Positions 47,702 to 59,433 of a DNA stretch of 64,000 nucleotides are shown piece after piece. The first letter of the stretch is position 1. Every line of letters begins with the position of its first letter. The position numbers and the translations under genes were made by a program. Under the pieces are notes generated by a model, which saw nothing but the letters and a program-made list of their open reading frames with translations, was not told the DNA's origin and made no database searches. The DNA lies in NCBI GenBank assembly GCA_951230915.1, contig OX579634.1, positions 43,723,570 to 43,787,569 of the forward strand, read 5' to 3'. The stretch comes from Antitrichia curtipendula (lineage: Eukaryota; Streptophyta; Bryopsida; Hypnales; Leucodontaceae).

Positions 47702-48175
47702 TGGTTTGCCTTTTTGGCATTGTTGAATTTTTTATATATTTTTCCATATAAATACAAATTTAAGAATTTAGGAGGACAATTCAAATTTTATTTTTTGACA
47801 AAGTATGAATTTTTTATGAATTATTGAAGTGTATTGTTGAATTGACTCAAAAGAGTCTTTAGATTGTTCTAAAACCAATAAAAAAATTGTGTCTATAATG
47901 GTCATCTTACTCACCTAAAGTAGTCACAATATTTCTTAATATGGCCACAACATGAAGGCCTAAAAAAGCAGATAAAATAGTCACTTTCATTGTGTGATGA
48001 ATTTACAGTCAAAAGGTGGCCAAGTTCCTATTGCAAGCATTAATCACTCCATTATTATCATCCAAGACATTGCTTGTGGCCACTAACTCAACCTAATGTA
48101 GCCCAAATCTCATTTATTGAAAAAAGTTTGTCATGGGTTGAATGATGTTGCATGCTGAAGATTGGTTTACCTCAA
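47702..48175. mobile_element. Family C element, degenerate copy
   Basis: The interior follows 13170-13570 closely (ATTTTATTTTTTGACAAAGTATG; AAGAGTCTTTAGA; ATGGTCATCTTAC). Remnants of the ends are visible: GGTTTGCCTTT near 47702 and TGGTTTACCT near 48165. It adjoins a family A right end, so one may have inserted into the other. Confidence 0.65.
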
Positions 48176-48369
48176 GGGGGGGGGATCTCAAAACTTTCCA
48201 TTGGTCAAAGTGTGTGAATTTTTTTTCACACATTCTTTTATAGTTCTAAAGGAGATCCTACTATTGAATATATAAAACATGATTTTTTAACATTGTAGCT
48301 ATTTGCACTAGAAATGACAATTTTGAAATGTCTCTTAATGAAACAAAGTTGAAAACCTTTAGGGGTTAA
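48176..48369 (+). mobile_element. Family A right-end fragment
   Basis: About 190 bp corresponding to the reference right end, finishing CCTTTAGGGG-TTAA at 48366-48369. Confidence 0.65.
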
Positions 48370-48787
48370 AACTAAAATTAATAATTAATAATTCTTATTT
48401 GTGCAACTTTTGCCACCCTCCTTCAAACGTTTTGCAAACTACTCTAAGGTAGAAACAGTTGTAAGCGCGATTTTCCGCTCTCCAACATCTAAAAATGGGC
48501 TAATAAAAATGAACATTTCCTTATTCAAAATCAACACTTTTTAGATGCAACCAATGAGAGGTGAGACTTTTCATGCTTCAAGGGCATCCATTGGCAAGGT
48601 GAGTCTAGTATTAAATATAAGCTATTCTATATTCTCAACTTTGAAAATTTATAAAATATTACTCCAGCATCAAAAAATTACATAACCACTTCACTTGCGT
48701 TTCTCTTTAGTTAGTTAATAATCCCACCAAATTTTCTTGATCACTTCATCTTTCAGATAGTGGAACCCTCCACAAGTGTTGCTTTTA

Positions 48788-49040
48788 AAGTAACTACACC
48801 TAAAATGGCACGCTACCTAAAATCGCACACTATAGATTCTTGCCTACAATGTACTCGCACTATTCATGAGATTCTATGATCACTTTTAGGAACACTTATT
48901 TTCAATACTTTGAAAATTCATGATTCGTTCATACAATGTCCAAAAAATGCATTCTAAGAGAATCTGGAATCCCCTTTTCACTACCAATACAACCCCACAA
49001 AAAGTTTTCCAATATAATAATGCCAAACATGCTGAATTGT
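48788..49040 (+). mobile_element. Family D element, copy lacking its right end
   Basis: Starts AAGTAACTACACCTAAAATG and matches 57391-57640 (GATTCTTGCCTA, CACTATTCATGAGA, GGAATCCCCTTTTCACTACC, AAACATGCTGAATTGTG). It then breaks into unrelated GC-richer sequence. Confidence 0.7.
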
Positions 49041-49308
49041 GTTTCTGCCTCAAACAAATCCCAAGAGCACCCCTTACCCGGGTGGTTTTCTTGGATGCAG
49101 CATGCACATCAATAGCTGGAACATCAACCCAGGCAACCGGGTATCAATATAGACCCGAGTCTCTATGGCTGGTGCATGGTGCGTTGAAATGGCGTCAACG
49201 CGGCAGGAATCAATTGACGTAGCCTGCGGCCGCACGTCAGGTGCCGGCGGTATTCAAGTTTTCAACAAAGCTAAGCACGCGTTGACTGTGAGGCCACGGT
49301 AAAAAAAC

Positions 49309-49336
49309 CAAGAGGTAATTCATGAATTACCTCTTG
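49309..49336. repeat. 28-bp perfect palindrome
   Basis: CAAGAGGTAATTCA at 49309-49322 is followed without spacer by its exact complement. It abuts the left end of the element at 49338. The 49041-49300 stretch before it is GC-richer, with no recognised gene. Confidence 0.9.
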
Positions 49337-49337
49337 T

Positions 49338-50027
49338 AAGAGCATCTGCAATGCAGACGTGGGAAACAATCGTTGTAGCGGAAAATGGCGGGGTATTCCA
49401 TGTGGCCCGCACGATGTCCGTTTTTTCTTTGGAACAATTGACCCAATGCAAAGTCCATGAGCCAAACATCAAACGGACTTTTCTTCATTATATAAAGAAG
49501 GGAAGGAAAAGATTCTACTTTATAAAAAAATATTTTCATGCAAACAAGGAGGGTTGGATTTATTGGCATGCATAACGAGGGTTGCTATCATGCGAGCATA
49601 GGAGTGCAAGCCGATGAGCCTAGAATACTACACACCTATGTTATAGGCATATATACTATAGAAATCGTCTATGATTATAGGATATATATGTTACAAATGC
49701 TCATATTATAGGTGTTTATGATACATACATCTTCTATAGTGTGTGATATTTATATTATAGGTACCTATATTGTAGGCTCAATGCTCACAAGCTTGCACCG
49801 TTGCATGCATGACAATGTGGAAAAAGATATGACAATAATAAATTTTTGTATGGTGAGCCAAGTCATGGGGTCCTTTAAATTTCGACAAATTGTTGGGTTT
49901 GGGAAGGATAATGACGGGCCCGGGAATAAAGTGAGACCAATGTTGATTGCATTGGGAAGTGTTTTTAGAAATTTACCCTTTACTATGTCGTCACTGTCTT
50001 GAAACCTAGGAGCATTGCAGATGCTTT
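49338..50027. mobile_element. MITE-like element with AAGAGCATCTGCAATGC ends
   Basis: Left end AAGAGCATCTGCAATGC (49338-49354) is matched by GCATTGCAGATGCTTT (50012-50027). Inside, 49610-49785 forms an AT-rich imperfect inverted repeat built from CTATAGAA, TATTATAGG and ACCTATATTGTAGG words. The GAGCATC terminus is shared with the foldback at 58504-59433. No transposase is present. Confidence 0.65.
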
Positions 50028-50951
50028 AACTTAAGATATCTCCCTCCATAACTAAGGCTTTTGTACAAATTTTGGGATGTGTGCATGGTTGAGTGGATTG
50101 CTCTTCATGTCACAGTCTTTTTTCCAACAAGGCCTTTGCATTGCAAACCACATTGTAGATAATCTACTGCATCATTGTAGCTATAAATTTAAACATACAT
50201 TCTCAACTTGAACTACATAATTATTTAGAAGATTTATTTCTTAAGTAAAGAGCTTTAAACTCTTAAAGTTGCAAATTGGATTCAAAAAACTTCATACAAC
50301 ATTTTATAATAGTCTTTTTAATAAAGAGAGCATTCTTGTTATTGTATTAGTGACTCATTATGTATTGTAGTGTAGATTAAGGCACCTAAAATTTATATTG
50401 TTCTATTGATATTGATCTTAAAATAGTAATTATAGACTTTCGAAGGGGCTGAATTGAATCATATTTTCAAAAGTCCATAGAAGAGTTAAAACAATGTATT
50501 TTTCCCAGAAGAACCTGAAATCCTGAATGTTACTAGAAATTATAGTGGGCTTCAAATCAACAATGACGATTGGATAAAAATTGAGCCGTTGGCATTTTAA
50601 AGATTTAGGGTCTAAGATGAGTGGATGATGTCATTAGGCATTTTTGGCAGGACACATTGTAGGATTCTAAAAGGATCCTCTCTGATGCTTATCTTACACC
50701 AGCATGTGTCTCTTATCGGATTCTTGTGTTCACTTTCTTTTTGCAAATTTTTTTGGGCTAGCCTTGTAGTGAATTATATAAATATAAACTTTTGCCACAT
50801 TTAGTCAACTCAGTCATATACACACACTCTGCACTAATTATGATATTTATTGTTAGTTATCCTATTACTTGAATTACATTTAGTTGACAAATAGAATATA
50901 GATTGACACTTAGCAATAGTTACATTAGTAGTATAATTAACATCCCTGACA
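50028..50951. other. AT-rich spacer
   Basis: No gene or bounded repeat is recognised. Confidence 0.5.
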
Positions 50952-51893
50952 TTTATCTCCTAAAGGACTATTGTTTACTCAAGGAACAAAATGGATTTCG
51001 GGTGGATTCCTATGACTTCAATTCTCAGCTTCAATTTTTGTGAAATTTTTTTGAGACCTTTTTATAAGATATAAATCTTTGTTAGCTTCATGTAAATATT
51101 TTATTAAATCTCAATTGGTGCCCAAGGAAGAAAGTTATGCCATTCTAGACATCGTTTTTATGTTGTTTGGCAAAAAAAGAAATCTACAAAAATTTGAAAT
51201 TTAAATTTAAATTAAAGAAAAAATTCTCTCTTATAGATCATATTTTTGTCTACATGTAAAGCTTTGATTCATCCCATTTGGATTTGTTATATGAAAGTTT
51301 TGGACAATCTTATTTTGGAGGTAATTAGAGCATTTTTTTGAAAAAAATAACTTGTAGGATTCATTTTTGAATGCAATTTTCAAATTTTTCATTTTTTTTT
51401 GGTTTAACAATAGGTTAAGTTTGCTTGCTAAAACAATTTCAACATTGGAATTATTGTGTTTCAATCCCATCTAACAATTTCTTTTTTCTTTCAATCTTGA
51501 ACTTGCTTTTATTTAGCAATGTTTTTAAGAAAGAAAATTAAAGATTTTTTTTTTTTTTAATTCTTAGACTTTCAACTCAATTTTTCAACATGATTTTTTT
51601 TAAATTCAAAATTCATAGTGTGAAAAACTTCCGCAAATGGCGGACAAAGTCATCTAAAATTACAGACCAGTGTTCAAATTTTTTTTTCTTCAACTTTGAT
51701 TGCTAATATATCTTCTAGTCTGTATGGTCAAACATCATGAAATTCTTATCACATGACCTAAAACAAGTGAGTACAAAATCCTATGGTTAGATTCTAAAAA
51801 AAGTTTTTTTTTCCCCTAGAATGAATGCAATAAAACTAGCAATTTTGAGTGGTTTTTTGATAGAAAAATGGTCTTCACACTTTCAAGGGTATC
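50952..51893 (+). mobile_element. Family A element, diverged full-length copy
   Basis: Left end TTTATCTCCTAAAGGACTATTG and right end CTTTCAAGGGTATCCC are decayed versions of the reference ends. The interior aligns throughout (ATATTTTTGTCTACATGTAAAGCTTTG, TGGATTTGTTATATGAAAG, TAACTTGTAGGATTCATTT). Confidence 0.7.
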
Positions 51894-52507
51894 CCCTCGA
51901 CTTGTAGTGTATTTTGGCGACATTTCTTGCTATTTGCTCCTAATGTGATGAATTTTAGCCATAATAATGATATATTTTTTGAATTTGAGCCCAACTAATT
52001 AAATCAAGGTTCTACTCCAATTGAATTTTTTTTTGGAAAATTCGTCAATTTCAATATTTTACAGAATGATGGGCTGTGAGGCTTGAAATGAATTGAACCA
52101 AGTTGCCGTTGGATTGGGGAAGCCATAGCAATCAAGTCAAAGACGAGTAATTGACTGAATATTGAGGCCATGGCGGACTATCGATCCGTTCAGTTGACGT
52201 CTTCAATTCCTCCGGAACTACTGAAGTCACCGTTTGATTCCATCTTTTCGGTCGATGTGCTCAAATTAGAAACAATCTTGTTGCACGAGGCCGGTGACTG
52301 AAAGACCGGCTAGTGCCGGTGACTGAAGAGTTCATTTGGGGAATGGGAATATCATTTTTTCTAAAAGAAAATTATTTCAATTAGTGCCCAGCAGCCAGTT
52401 CACAGAACTGGCTAAAATTCACTCCATAGCTACTGAAAATTTTCAGTAGCTAAATAACACATTGGAAAAATTCCTTGAAAGAGTTAGATTTTAGCAAAAA
52501 CTGCAAT
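51894..52507. other. Spacer with short direct repeats
   Basis: GCCGGTGACTGAA occurs twice, near 52290 and 52314, in a small GC-richer patch (52130-52340). No gene is recognised. Confidence 0.5.
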
Positions 52508-52746
52508 AAGCAATAGAATTTGATAGCCAATTTGCAACTTCCTCCACATTGGAATTAGCATCTATTTAGTCAGTTTTGTGTTATAGTATTCCCAATAATC
52601 CTATATAACTTGCAAAATCCTTTCTTTTCTATTATTTTTAATACTAGTACTCACTCTCAAGGTAGCCAAAGTTGATGCTTGTTTGTCTTGAAGGTAGCAT
52701 ATTGCACTAAATTCCATAAACTAGTTCTGAGATCATTGGTGCCCTA
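52508..52746 (-). repeat. Dispersed repeat G1, copy 2
   Basis: Reverse-complement partner of 374-612. Confidence 0.75.
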
Positions 52747-52879
52747 AGAGCAAAAGTTCAGCCTCACAATATGGTAGAACCACCATAGTCTACCACTTAT
52801 GCGATTCCGTGCAAGTTTTGGAGCAGTAGACGGCAATGTAAATTTTTTGCTTTGTAGAAAGATAGAAATGATGTGCATT

Positions 52880-53155
52880 GTCAATTTTTTGTGATTTTTA
52901 TCCTCAAATTCAAATTACTATGAATTTTAGAAGCCAAAAGTTGACCTCGACCCATATATAGAATCTTTTTAATTCCAATCATTCTAGGACTACTTTCCCA
53001 CTCACAATTTCCTACTTTCTTGCTCACTACATCAAGACATGTGTAATGACTTTATAATCCCAACCTTGCAAAGGAGAAAAAATTATGTTCTAAACTTTGG
53101 TTGGAAACCTATTCCAAACCTTGGTTGGAAATAGCTGCCCCCTACAGGTTGGGTA
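52880..53155 (-). repeat. Dispersed repeat G2, copy 2
   Basis: Reverse-complement partner of 690-930. The block also contains a local duplication, AACCTTGGTTGGAAA/AACTTTGGTTGGAAA. Confidence 0.6.
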
Positions 53156-53194
53156 TAGATGCCTAGTTGGTATAGGTGGTTCTACCATAAGCTC

Positions 53195-54902
53195 AAAACA
53201 GTGGAGCTTGGGTGGCAGCAACAACAATAAGAAACCTTAAAATAATTTTTTAAATTTTGTTTCTTCTTGTACAGATTATATTTTTGTCTACATAGAAAGA
53301 TTGGGTTTAGTCTATTTGGATTGTGGTGATGTGAAAGTTATGGACCATCTTTTATTTTGCAGGGCAATTATATCATCTTCTTAAGACTAGATTTTTTTTT
53401 AATACAATTTTGACAATTTTTCAAATAACAAAGAGTTTCACAAGTTTTATTTACTAGAATAGTCTCGCCATTGGGATTAGTAAGTTATAATTCCACCTTT
53501 TAGTTGGAGTTATTAACAATATATTTTTTCCTTTTACCTTGTACCTTCTTCTATTCAGTAATTTTGTAAATAATGCAAATTAAGTTGTTTTTTCTCTTTA
53601 AATTCTCCTCATACTTCCAACTCAATTCTTTAAAATAAAAAAAGTTTAAAATGAATATCTTTAAGACAAAAACTTTAAGTTAAGAAGATTCATAGTCAAA
53701 TAATCTAATTACAGAAGGTGCAAAAAATCCCACATTCTTCAATCTAATAATCCCTAAAATTCTTTCATGTGTAGAGGTCCAAAGCTACATTAAAATACTT
53801 GTCTCCAAAGCAAGGTCAAAATCTTCATCAATATTTTTTTAACAAATCTAAGTATAGGATCCTTCAATGATTTTGTTCAAATAGTACATTGTCCCAAAAT
53901 TTTAGAATGAATATATCCACCAATTGCAAATTCATGTGCTTAAACTTCAAAATGTAGGCTCTTCCAGCCCTTTGAAAGATGAAATTTTAGGACATACATA
54001 TTTTTGTAAGCTTAGAAAAAAAAAAAATATGCCCTAAAACTTGTACTTTTGTTAATATGTTGAAAAAAGGGTTGAAAACATGTGTAAAAACTTTCAACCC
54101 CCTAAACTTTCATATTTATTTATTTTTAAATTATAAGATAGAAGGTGCTACTTAATGAAAAATAAATCCAATATGCTAAAAACTTTTGGAAGATTTTAAA
54201 AATTGTTATCCCAAAGATAAGAGTGATTCATTAAACAATTAAAATCCCCTATTTTTATTTTTATTTGAAAATCTTCAAAATTGAGAGAAAAAGATAGCTT
54301 TAATATATGTTTTTTTGACCTTCATTGTCCACAAAATAAAACTCATAACTCTTACGTCATTATTCTGAATTGAATGGTTTAAATGTTTTTGAATAGGTAT
54401 CAATTTGTACAACCCCTAAATAATATTTTTTTTAAATATATTTTTATCATAATGACTTTTGCAATATTTATCAGAATGATATGAAACAAAGCTTTACGCT
54501 TAGATTACAATGAGTAACATCCATCCTAAAAAAATTCATGCAAAAATTCCAAATTATAGAGTCAATAGACACTATAAGAACCCTGTTTTTTTTTTTACGT
54601 CCAAATTTTAGATGTCAAAAAAAACATAGGTTTCTTATAGTAAGTGAGAGTCACTAGAGATCTCAAAAAGCCCAAAGTAGGCTTCTAGATCCTTTGAGGG
54701 TTAAATGCAAATATCTTGCAATCCTTACAGTCAAAGTTTTTGAAATTTCTTCTACACATTTTCATACTAACCTTGTGCAAGATCATATGATCAGATATGA
54801 AAAAAAAACATTTTGTTTTATTTTATTGCTCTTTATAATAGAAAAATGGCAATTCTGAATGTTTTTTGATGAAAAAAATGGCCTTGGGACTCTAGGAATT
54901 AA
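53195..54902 (+). mobile_element. Family A element interrupted by a nested copy
   Basis: The left part, 53195-53743, follows the reference from AAGCTCAAAACAG (about 3268) onward. The right part, 54707-54902, follows it from GCAAATATCTTGCAATC to the terminus at TTAA (about 54899-54902). The two halves meet at the internal position where the reference has TTTAAACGTAGATATC. Confidence 0.75.
53744..54706 (-). mobile_element. Family A element nested inside another family A element
   Basis: Bounded by TAATCCCTAAAATTC on the left and CCTTTGAGGGTTAA on the right, about 960 bp. It lies in the orientation of 17052-17993 (shared GAGATCTCxAxAA region before the right end and the CATAACTCTTACGTCATT/CATTGCTTTTGACTCATT segment). 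The target corresponds to an internal TTAA of the host element. Confidence 0.7.
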
Positions 54903-55341
54903 GAGGGCGTAACTTTCACTCACAAACACCAAATGAAATGAAAAATAGTATTCCCCAAAAATCTAGTACATTCTCAAACATTCAAAAGCAATTTCTAAAA
55001 ATTTGAGCAAAAATTGACATCCTAGGAACCTACCAAATTCTAGATGCCCATTCGGATAACTTATTCACCTACCTCTCTGTAATACCTCTCTTTAGGGTAT
55101 TTTATCTAAGCTTGAGTAGTTGCATTCAAAACGTCAATTTCGATGAATGTCAAAATGTCAAAATGTCAAAACGTCAAAATGTCAATTTCGGTGAAATGGC
55201 AGAACTTCACAAACTTTGACACTTGAAATACCAATTCGAGTTTCGAAAGACCAGTCCTAGTTTTTAGATCTTTGTGTACACGTAAACCACTCCCAGGAAA
55301 TCACCCGTTCATTTCCTTGGAGGCTTCTGCGGCGCAATCAA
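54903..55341. other. Spacer with 8-bp tandem repeat
   Basis: Includes TGTCAAAA repeated about 4.6 times at 55149-55187. No gene is seen. Confidence 0.6.
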
Positions 55342-55389
55342 CCGTAATGCCTGATTACGCGGGCAAACTTGCGTAATTGGGCATTACGG
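55342..55389. repeat. Hairpin with 19-bp arms
   Basis: Arms 55342-55360 (CCGTAATGCCTGATTACGC) and 55371-55389 are complementary at 17 of 19 positions around a 10-bp loop. Confidence 0.85.
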
Positions 55390-55488
55390 ATTTTTCATCC
55401 AACTTTGTGTTTTTTTATCTCAATTGTTTCATCCAACTTCGGTTTTCCTGCTCGTGATTTACGTCGGGCAATCATGTCCCTCGTCGTC

Positions 55489-55563
55489 GGGCATTTTGCG
55501 ATATAAAGCACCTCCTCGTTGGGCTCCGCCCTCCTCGTTGGCCCTTTATATCGCAAAATGCCC
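55489..55563. repeat. Hairpin with perfect 20-bp arms
   Basis: Arms 55489-55508 and 55544-55563 are perfect complements (arm 1 begins GGGCATTTTGCG). The loop holds two copies of CTCCTCGTTGG. Weaker GGGCA/TGCCC pairing continues outside the arms. Confidence 0.9.
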
Positions 55564-55589
55564 TCCTCCTTGGGCATTGCCCTATACAA

Positions 55590-56441
55590 ATGCCACAATT
55601 GTTGGCACCAAGAATCGCAACGCCAATTCAACAGAAAACACAAGCCACTCAGGAAACAACATTCATAACTCATTTCATAACTGCGTTTTGTGAAAAATTT
55701 CACAGTCCCGATTGTTGAAATGGATTACAGTCTTCCAACTTAGAAGCTGACTAGACCAGTAATTAAGTTAAGTCACAAAATGTGAACGCCAAATTCGCGT
55801 AATTCCGCCACTTGGCCATGTTTTCACGACAGGTGAAGAAGTCCTGTATAATTTTGAGAGCTTTGTGTGTCGATGACTGTCTCAATTAATCAGTCCGATG
55901 GGAACGGAATTGATGATTGGCAGGCTTACATTGAAGCAAACCTGGAGAGAGAACACTGCAGAGTTCAATTTGAAATATCAGCACACGTTTAGGAGTGCTT
56001 GAGCTAATTGCAATAATAATCACACTTCGGGAGCACTGAATTAGACAATCCTCCGGATGCCATCGAGTAAAGCCAGCCGAATGACACAACATGCTGTGCA
56101 AGCTATAATTACTGGTGCCGTTTAGATCTGCCACCTGTGGAAATCATCTGTTTTGGGTACCAGCGTGTGACTTTATTGGCTTAAAATAATAATGCAAAAG
56201 CACTCATTGGAAATCGAAAGTATTGAGTGTACAAGACCTTGCCTTTTCACACTCAAAATCAGTTGGAGGATGAAGAGTTGCACTTATGTCCTATATGGTG
56301 AGAGAATTATTTGTCATTCATTGGCCAAGAAAACGTCCTCTACGTTGTTCATGGTTTAATTTTTCATTTAGCTACATTACAAGAGGCAAATCCCAAAATC
56401 CCAAATCTCACACAAAAGAAAACACATACAAATCCTCTATT
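55590..56441. other. Mixed-composition spacer
   Basis: Moderate GC content, no recognised gene. Open frames are below about 85 codons and look accidental. Confidence 0.5.
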
Positions 56442-56700
56442 AAGGTGGGTACCCCCCAAACCGCCACTTTTTGCTACTAAGCCTAGTTACAATTATTAAA
56501 TTGGTCAAATTTTCATGTGCTCTTGTTGGCAAGTGAAAGGAAGTTCCAACGCATCAAAGAATGGGACATTTAGATATTGTACGCAAAAGTTATTAAGGAA
56601 CAAAGTTTGGTTCTGAAAGCGTTTCTTCCACATAGGTACAGAATTGATTCTGGAGATGTACATAAGGTATAGATGGCGGTTTAAGGTCAGTGGCACTTTA
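56442..56700 (-). repeat. Dispersed repeat F, copy 2
   Basis: Reverse-complement partner of 116-370. A family B element lies about 75 bp downstream. Confidence 0.7.
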
Positions 56701-56776
56701 AGAGCATACTACCTTAGATAACAAAGGATGTGCACAATCAAACATGAGGCATGGAAGTCTACGAGAGAACCTACTA

Positions 56777-57003
56777 TTAACCCAGAAAGGACGCCTCGGA
56801 CATTTAGTGTCCAATGACTGACAAGGCATTCTCTTGTGTAGGACAGAAATACAACTATTCATCTTTGGAATTAGTTTTGGAAAGTAGAGATCTTCTACAA
56901 TATTTTGACTTCAAATGATTTTATTTTTTTATACCAATTATTTCCACGGTTCTAGAAATGATGATTTCCACAGGGATCCCCCCCTTTGTCCTTCTAGGGT
57001 TAA
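56777..57003 (+). mobile_element. Family B TTAA-flanked MITE, copy 2
   Basis: TTAA at 56777-56780 and 57000-57003. The interior starts CCCAGAAAGGAC and ends GTCCTTCTAGGG, so the inverted repeats match at 10 of 12. It aligns end to end with 4215-4444. Confidence 0.85.
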
Positions 57004-57390
57004 ACAAGATTTGGTACACCTAGAGAAAATTCATAACTTACTTACACCGTGTCCAAATAATGCATACAAAAGTGCATTGGAATCACCCTTTCAATACAAT
57101 CTAATAAAATCAAATTATTTTTAATAATAATAACTATGATCTATTGTAATTAGTGATGATAATAGGGCGTTTACCTTAGTTGCTACTTTCCTTTGCATAT
57201 TAAGAACAACCCCGCAACAACATGCTACAATTGACCTCTAAAAGATTTGAACCGTCAATCTTTGCTGTGGAGGTGCTCTAAGATCTTTCCATATTGAGAA
57301 TCCAAGTTGTCAAGCATTGATTTGGAATATGAGATCACTAATGGACTTGTGTAGTTTGTTTCCAAGAACATCTTTGATATTTTTCATATA

Positions 57391-57677
57391 AAGTAATTGC
57401 ACCTAATATGGCACACTACCTAAAACCGCACACTAGAGATTCTTGCCTAAAATGTACTCCCACTATTCATGAGAGGTCTGTGATCGCTATTTTCAGAACA
57501 CCTATTTTCATCACTTTGAGAATTCATAGTTTATACATATGGTGTCCAAAAAACACATTTTAAGAGAATCTAGAATCCCCTTTTCACTACCAACACTACC
57601 CCACAAAAAAAATTCCAATATAATAATGGGAACCATGCTGAATTGTTTATTTGTGCGATTTTAGGTGTAGTTACCTT
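57391..57677. mobile_element. Family D MITE, full copy
   Basis: The left end AAGTAATTGCACCTAATATGG and the complement of the right end (AAGGTAACTACACCTAAAAT) form an imperfect terminal inverted repeat, giving a 287-bp element. Partner at 48788-49040. The target duplication is unclear. Confidence 0.7.
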
Positions 57678-57679
57678 AA

Positions 57680-58503
57680 AACATGCTTTGTTCATTAGAT
57701 GTTTTTGGGGGGGTCTGGAGGGCCGTTTCGAGTCTGTTCCCGGCGTTGTTACCCCGGCAGTAAAAAAACGGCTGCTGTCAGAAAAAAAATTCTGCAAAAA
57801 ACAACACATAAATAAATCTTAAAATGAGAAAACAAGAAGAATTTATTTTTTAATTTTTTTCAAATTTTTTATATGACGTGGCAGAAGAACTGCCACATCA
57901 CGCAACTGCTGCGGCACAGTTCCATACAATTCCAGAGTCCGGGAACCCCCCCGGGAAACTCGCAGCCCTCCACAAGGGCTGAAAAACATGAAATGCTTTG
58001 AATTCTTCCCAGTGTGTGCTGTCAGCAGAAAAGTGCATCAACAGGGTGGCTTAATATATGTATATTTATTACAGTGTCCCTACAGTGGGAGGGTGGGGAA
58101 GGAATTTCCTGGCCGGTGTTTGACCTTTGACATGGCAACATGGGCTTGCTAAAAGATCCCTTCCGTTCTTTTTTTGCATTGGGCTTTCATTCCCGGCTTT
58201 TTGTCTCAAGAAACTAAAATTAAAAATAAAACAAAAGTGCATGATCATTCAGCATGTTGGTGCCATGTATCTCTCATTATATAAAAAGCTTTTCTTCGTC
58301 CGTCAGCAAGCAATGAGTATCTTCTGTACTTCGGTAGCAGGAAAACACTGACTGCACTAAAATTCATGGAACTGAGCAATTGATGAAAATCTTGGGGATA
58401 CGGGATCTGCATCTGGAAGCTCATTTGAGAGAGAGAAAAACCCCGAAAGAGAGGCAGAGTGCCGCATTGGGAGACGCTTGAACAAGCTTGAACAAGCTTG
58501 TTT
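57680..58503. other. Mixed-composition spacer
   Basis: Contains a small hairpin GTGGCAG-AAGAA-CTGCCAC near 57880 and the doubled GAACAAGCTT at 58482-58500. No gene is recognised. Confidence 0.5.
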
Positions 58504-59433
58504 AGAGCATCGCCAGCCATTCACTCCTAACTGAGCCCGCCAAAGTTGCAGCTTGGAGTCCCGCTCAGTGGCTGTGTCTACTGCTTCCCCCACTTATCCC
58601 TGCTAAGGTAGGGGTCTGTAAAAGCGACCTGTCTCTAGAAGCAACCTCTAACACAGAGGTACATCTTACTTTCCTCAATGTACCAAAGTTGGACATTTCA
58701 GGAGGGGGGCGCTTTTTAGAAACCACTGCGTTCGAACTTTAAAAATTTGTACCTAATTCCACGACGGTCCAAAAAATATGAAAACGACTTGGATTAGATG
58801 CCAATTCCATTTTTTCTTCCTAGTAAAATTTACTGAAATTTGTTTCAAGGAGTTTAGCTTCCTTGAAAATGCAATCAACTGTTAAAGGGTTGCTTTAATA
58901 GCCCCCTATCTTATATGGTCTTGTCACTAAAGTCAATTTGCGTTGTAGGCCAATTGCAGCACGACAAGCCACAGCTGACACCTTCGGCCTGCTCTGTCAA
59001 CCCACTTGGTGTGGATGGTGTCCTATGGTTTGGAGAGCCAAATTTGGAGTGGACGGGCTTTTCCATCCTTGGCAAGGTAGAGCATCGCCAACCATTCTCG
59101 TTGAAGCTGCCCGGCCGAGACTTGGCTAGTCACATAAGTTGTCTCCATTGGGTATCCTACCAAGGATGGAAAGAGCCTGTCCACTCCAAATTTGGCTCTC
59201 CAAACCATAGGACACCGTCCACCCCATGCCAAGTGGGGTGGTTGAGGAGGCAGAAGGTATTAGTTGTGGCTTGTTGTGTTGCAATTGACTTGCAATGCAA
59301 ATTGACTTCGGTGGTGAGGCCATGTAGTGGGGATAAGTGGGGAGCAATGGATGTAGCCGTTGAGTGGGACTGCAAGAGCCCATGATTGCAACTTTGTCAA
59401 ACTCAGTTGGTAGTGAATGGCTAGTGATGCTCT
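58504..59433. repeat. Foldback element with ~285-bp arms
   Basis: Ends AGAGCATC (58504) and GATGCTCT (59433). The right arm (59147-59433) is the reverse complement of the left arm, which is split into 58504-58608 and 58909-59078 by an inserted element. The central loop is about 70 bp. Arm identity looks about 80-85 percent. The open frames on both strands are consequences of the inversion. A transcript through it would form long double-stranded RNA. Confidence 0.85.
58611..58906. mobile_element. TA-flanked MITE inserted in the foldback arm
   Basis: The left end GGGGTCTGTAAAAGCGACC and the complement of the right end (GGGGGCTATTAAAGCAACC) are inverted repeats, with TA at 58609-58610 and 58907-58908. 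The opposite arm of the foldback lacks this 296-bp block, confirming insertion. Its interior is related in reverse to 60944-61140. Confidence 0.85.

Noticed and set aside
47098..48369. A single 1.27-kb family A element enclosing a family C element
   Set aside because: The left end (TTAACCCCTGAACGC) is family A-like, but the 600 bp after it does not follow the reference copy, so only the right-end fragment was annotated.
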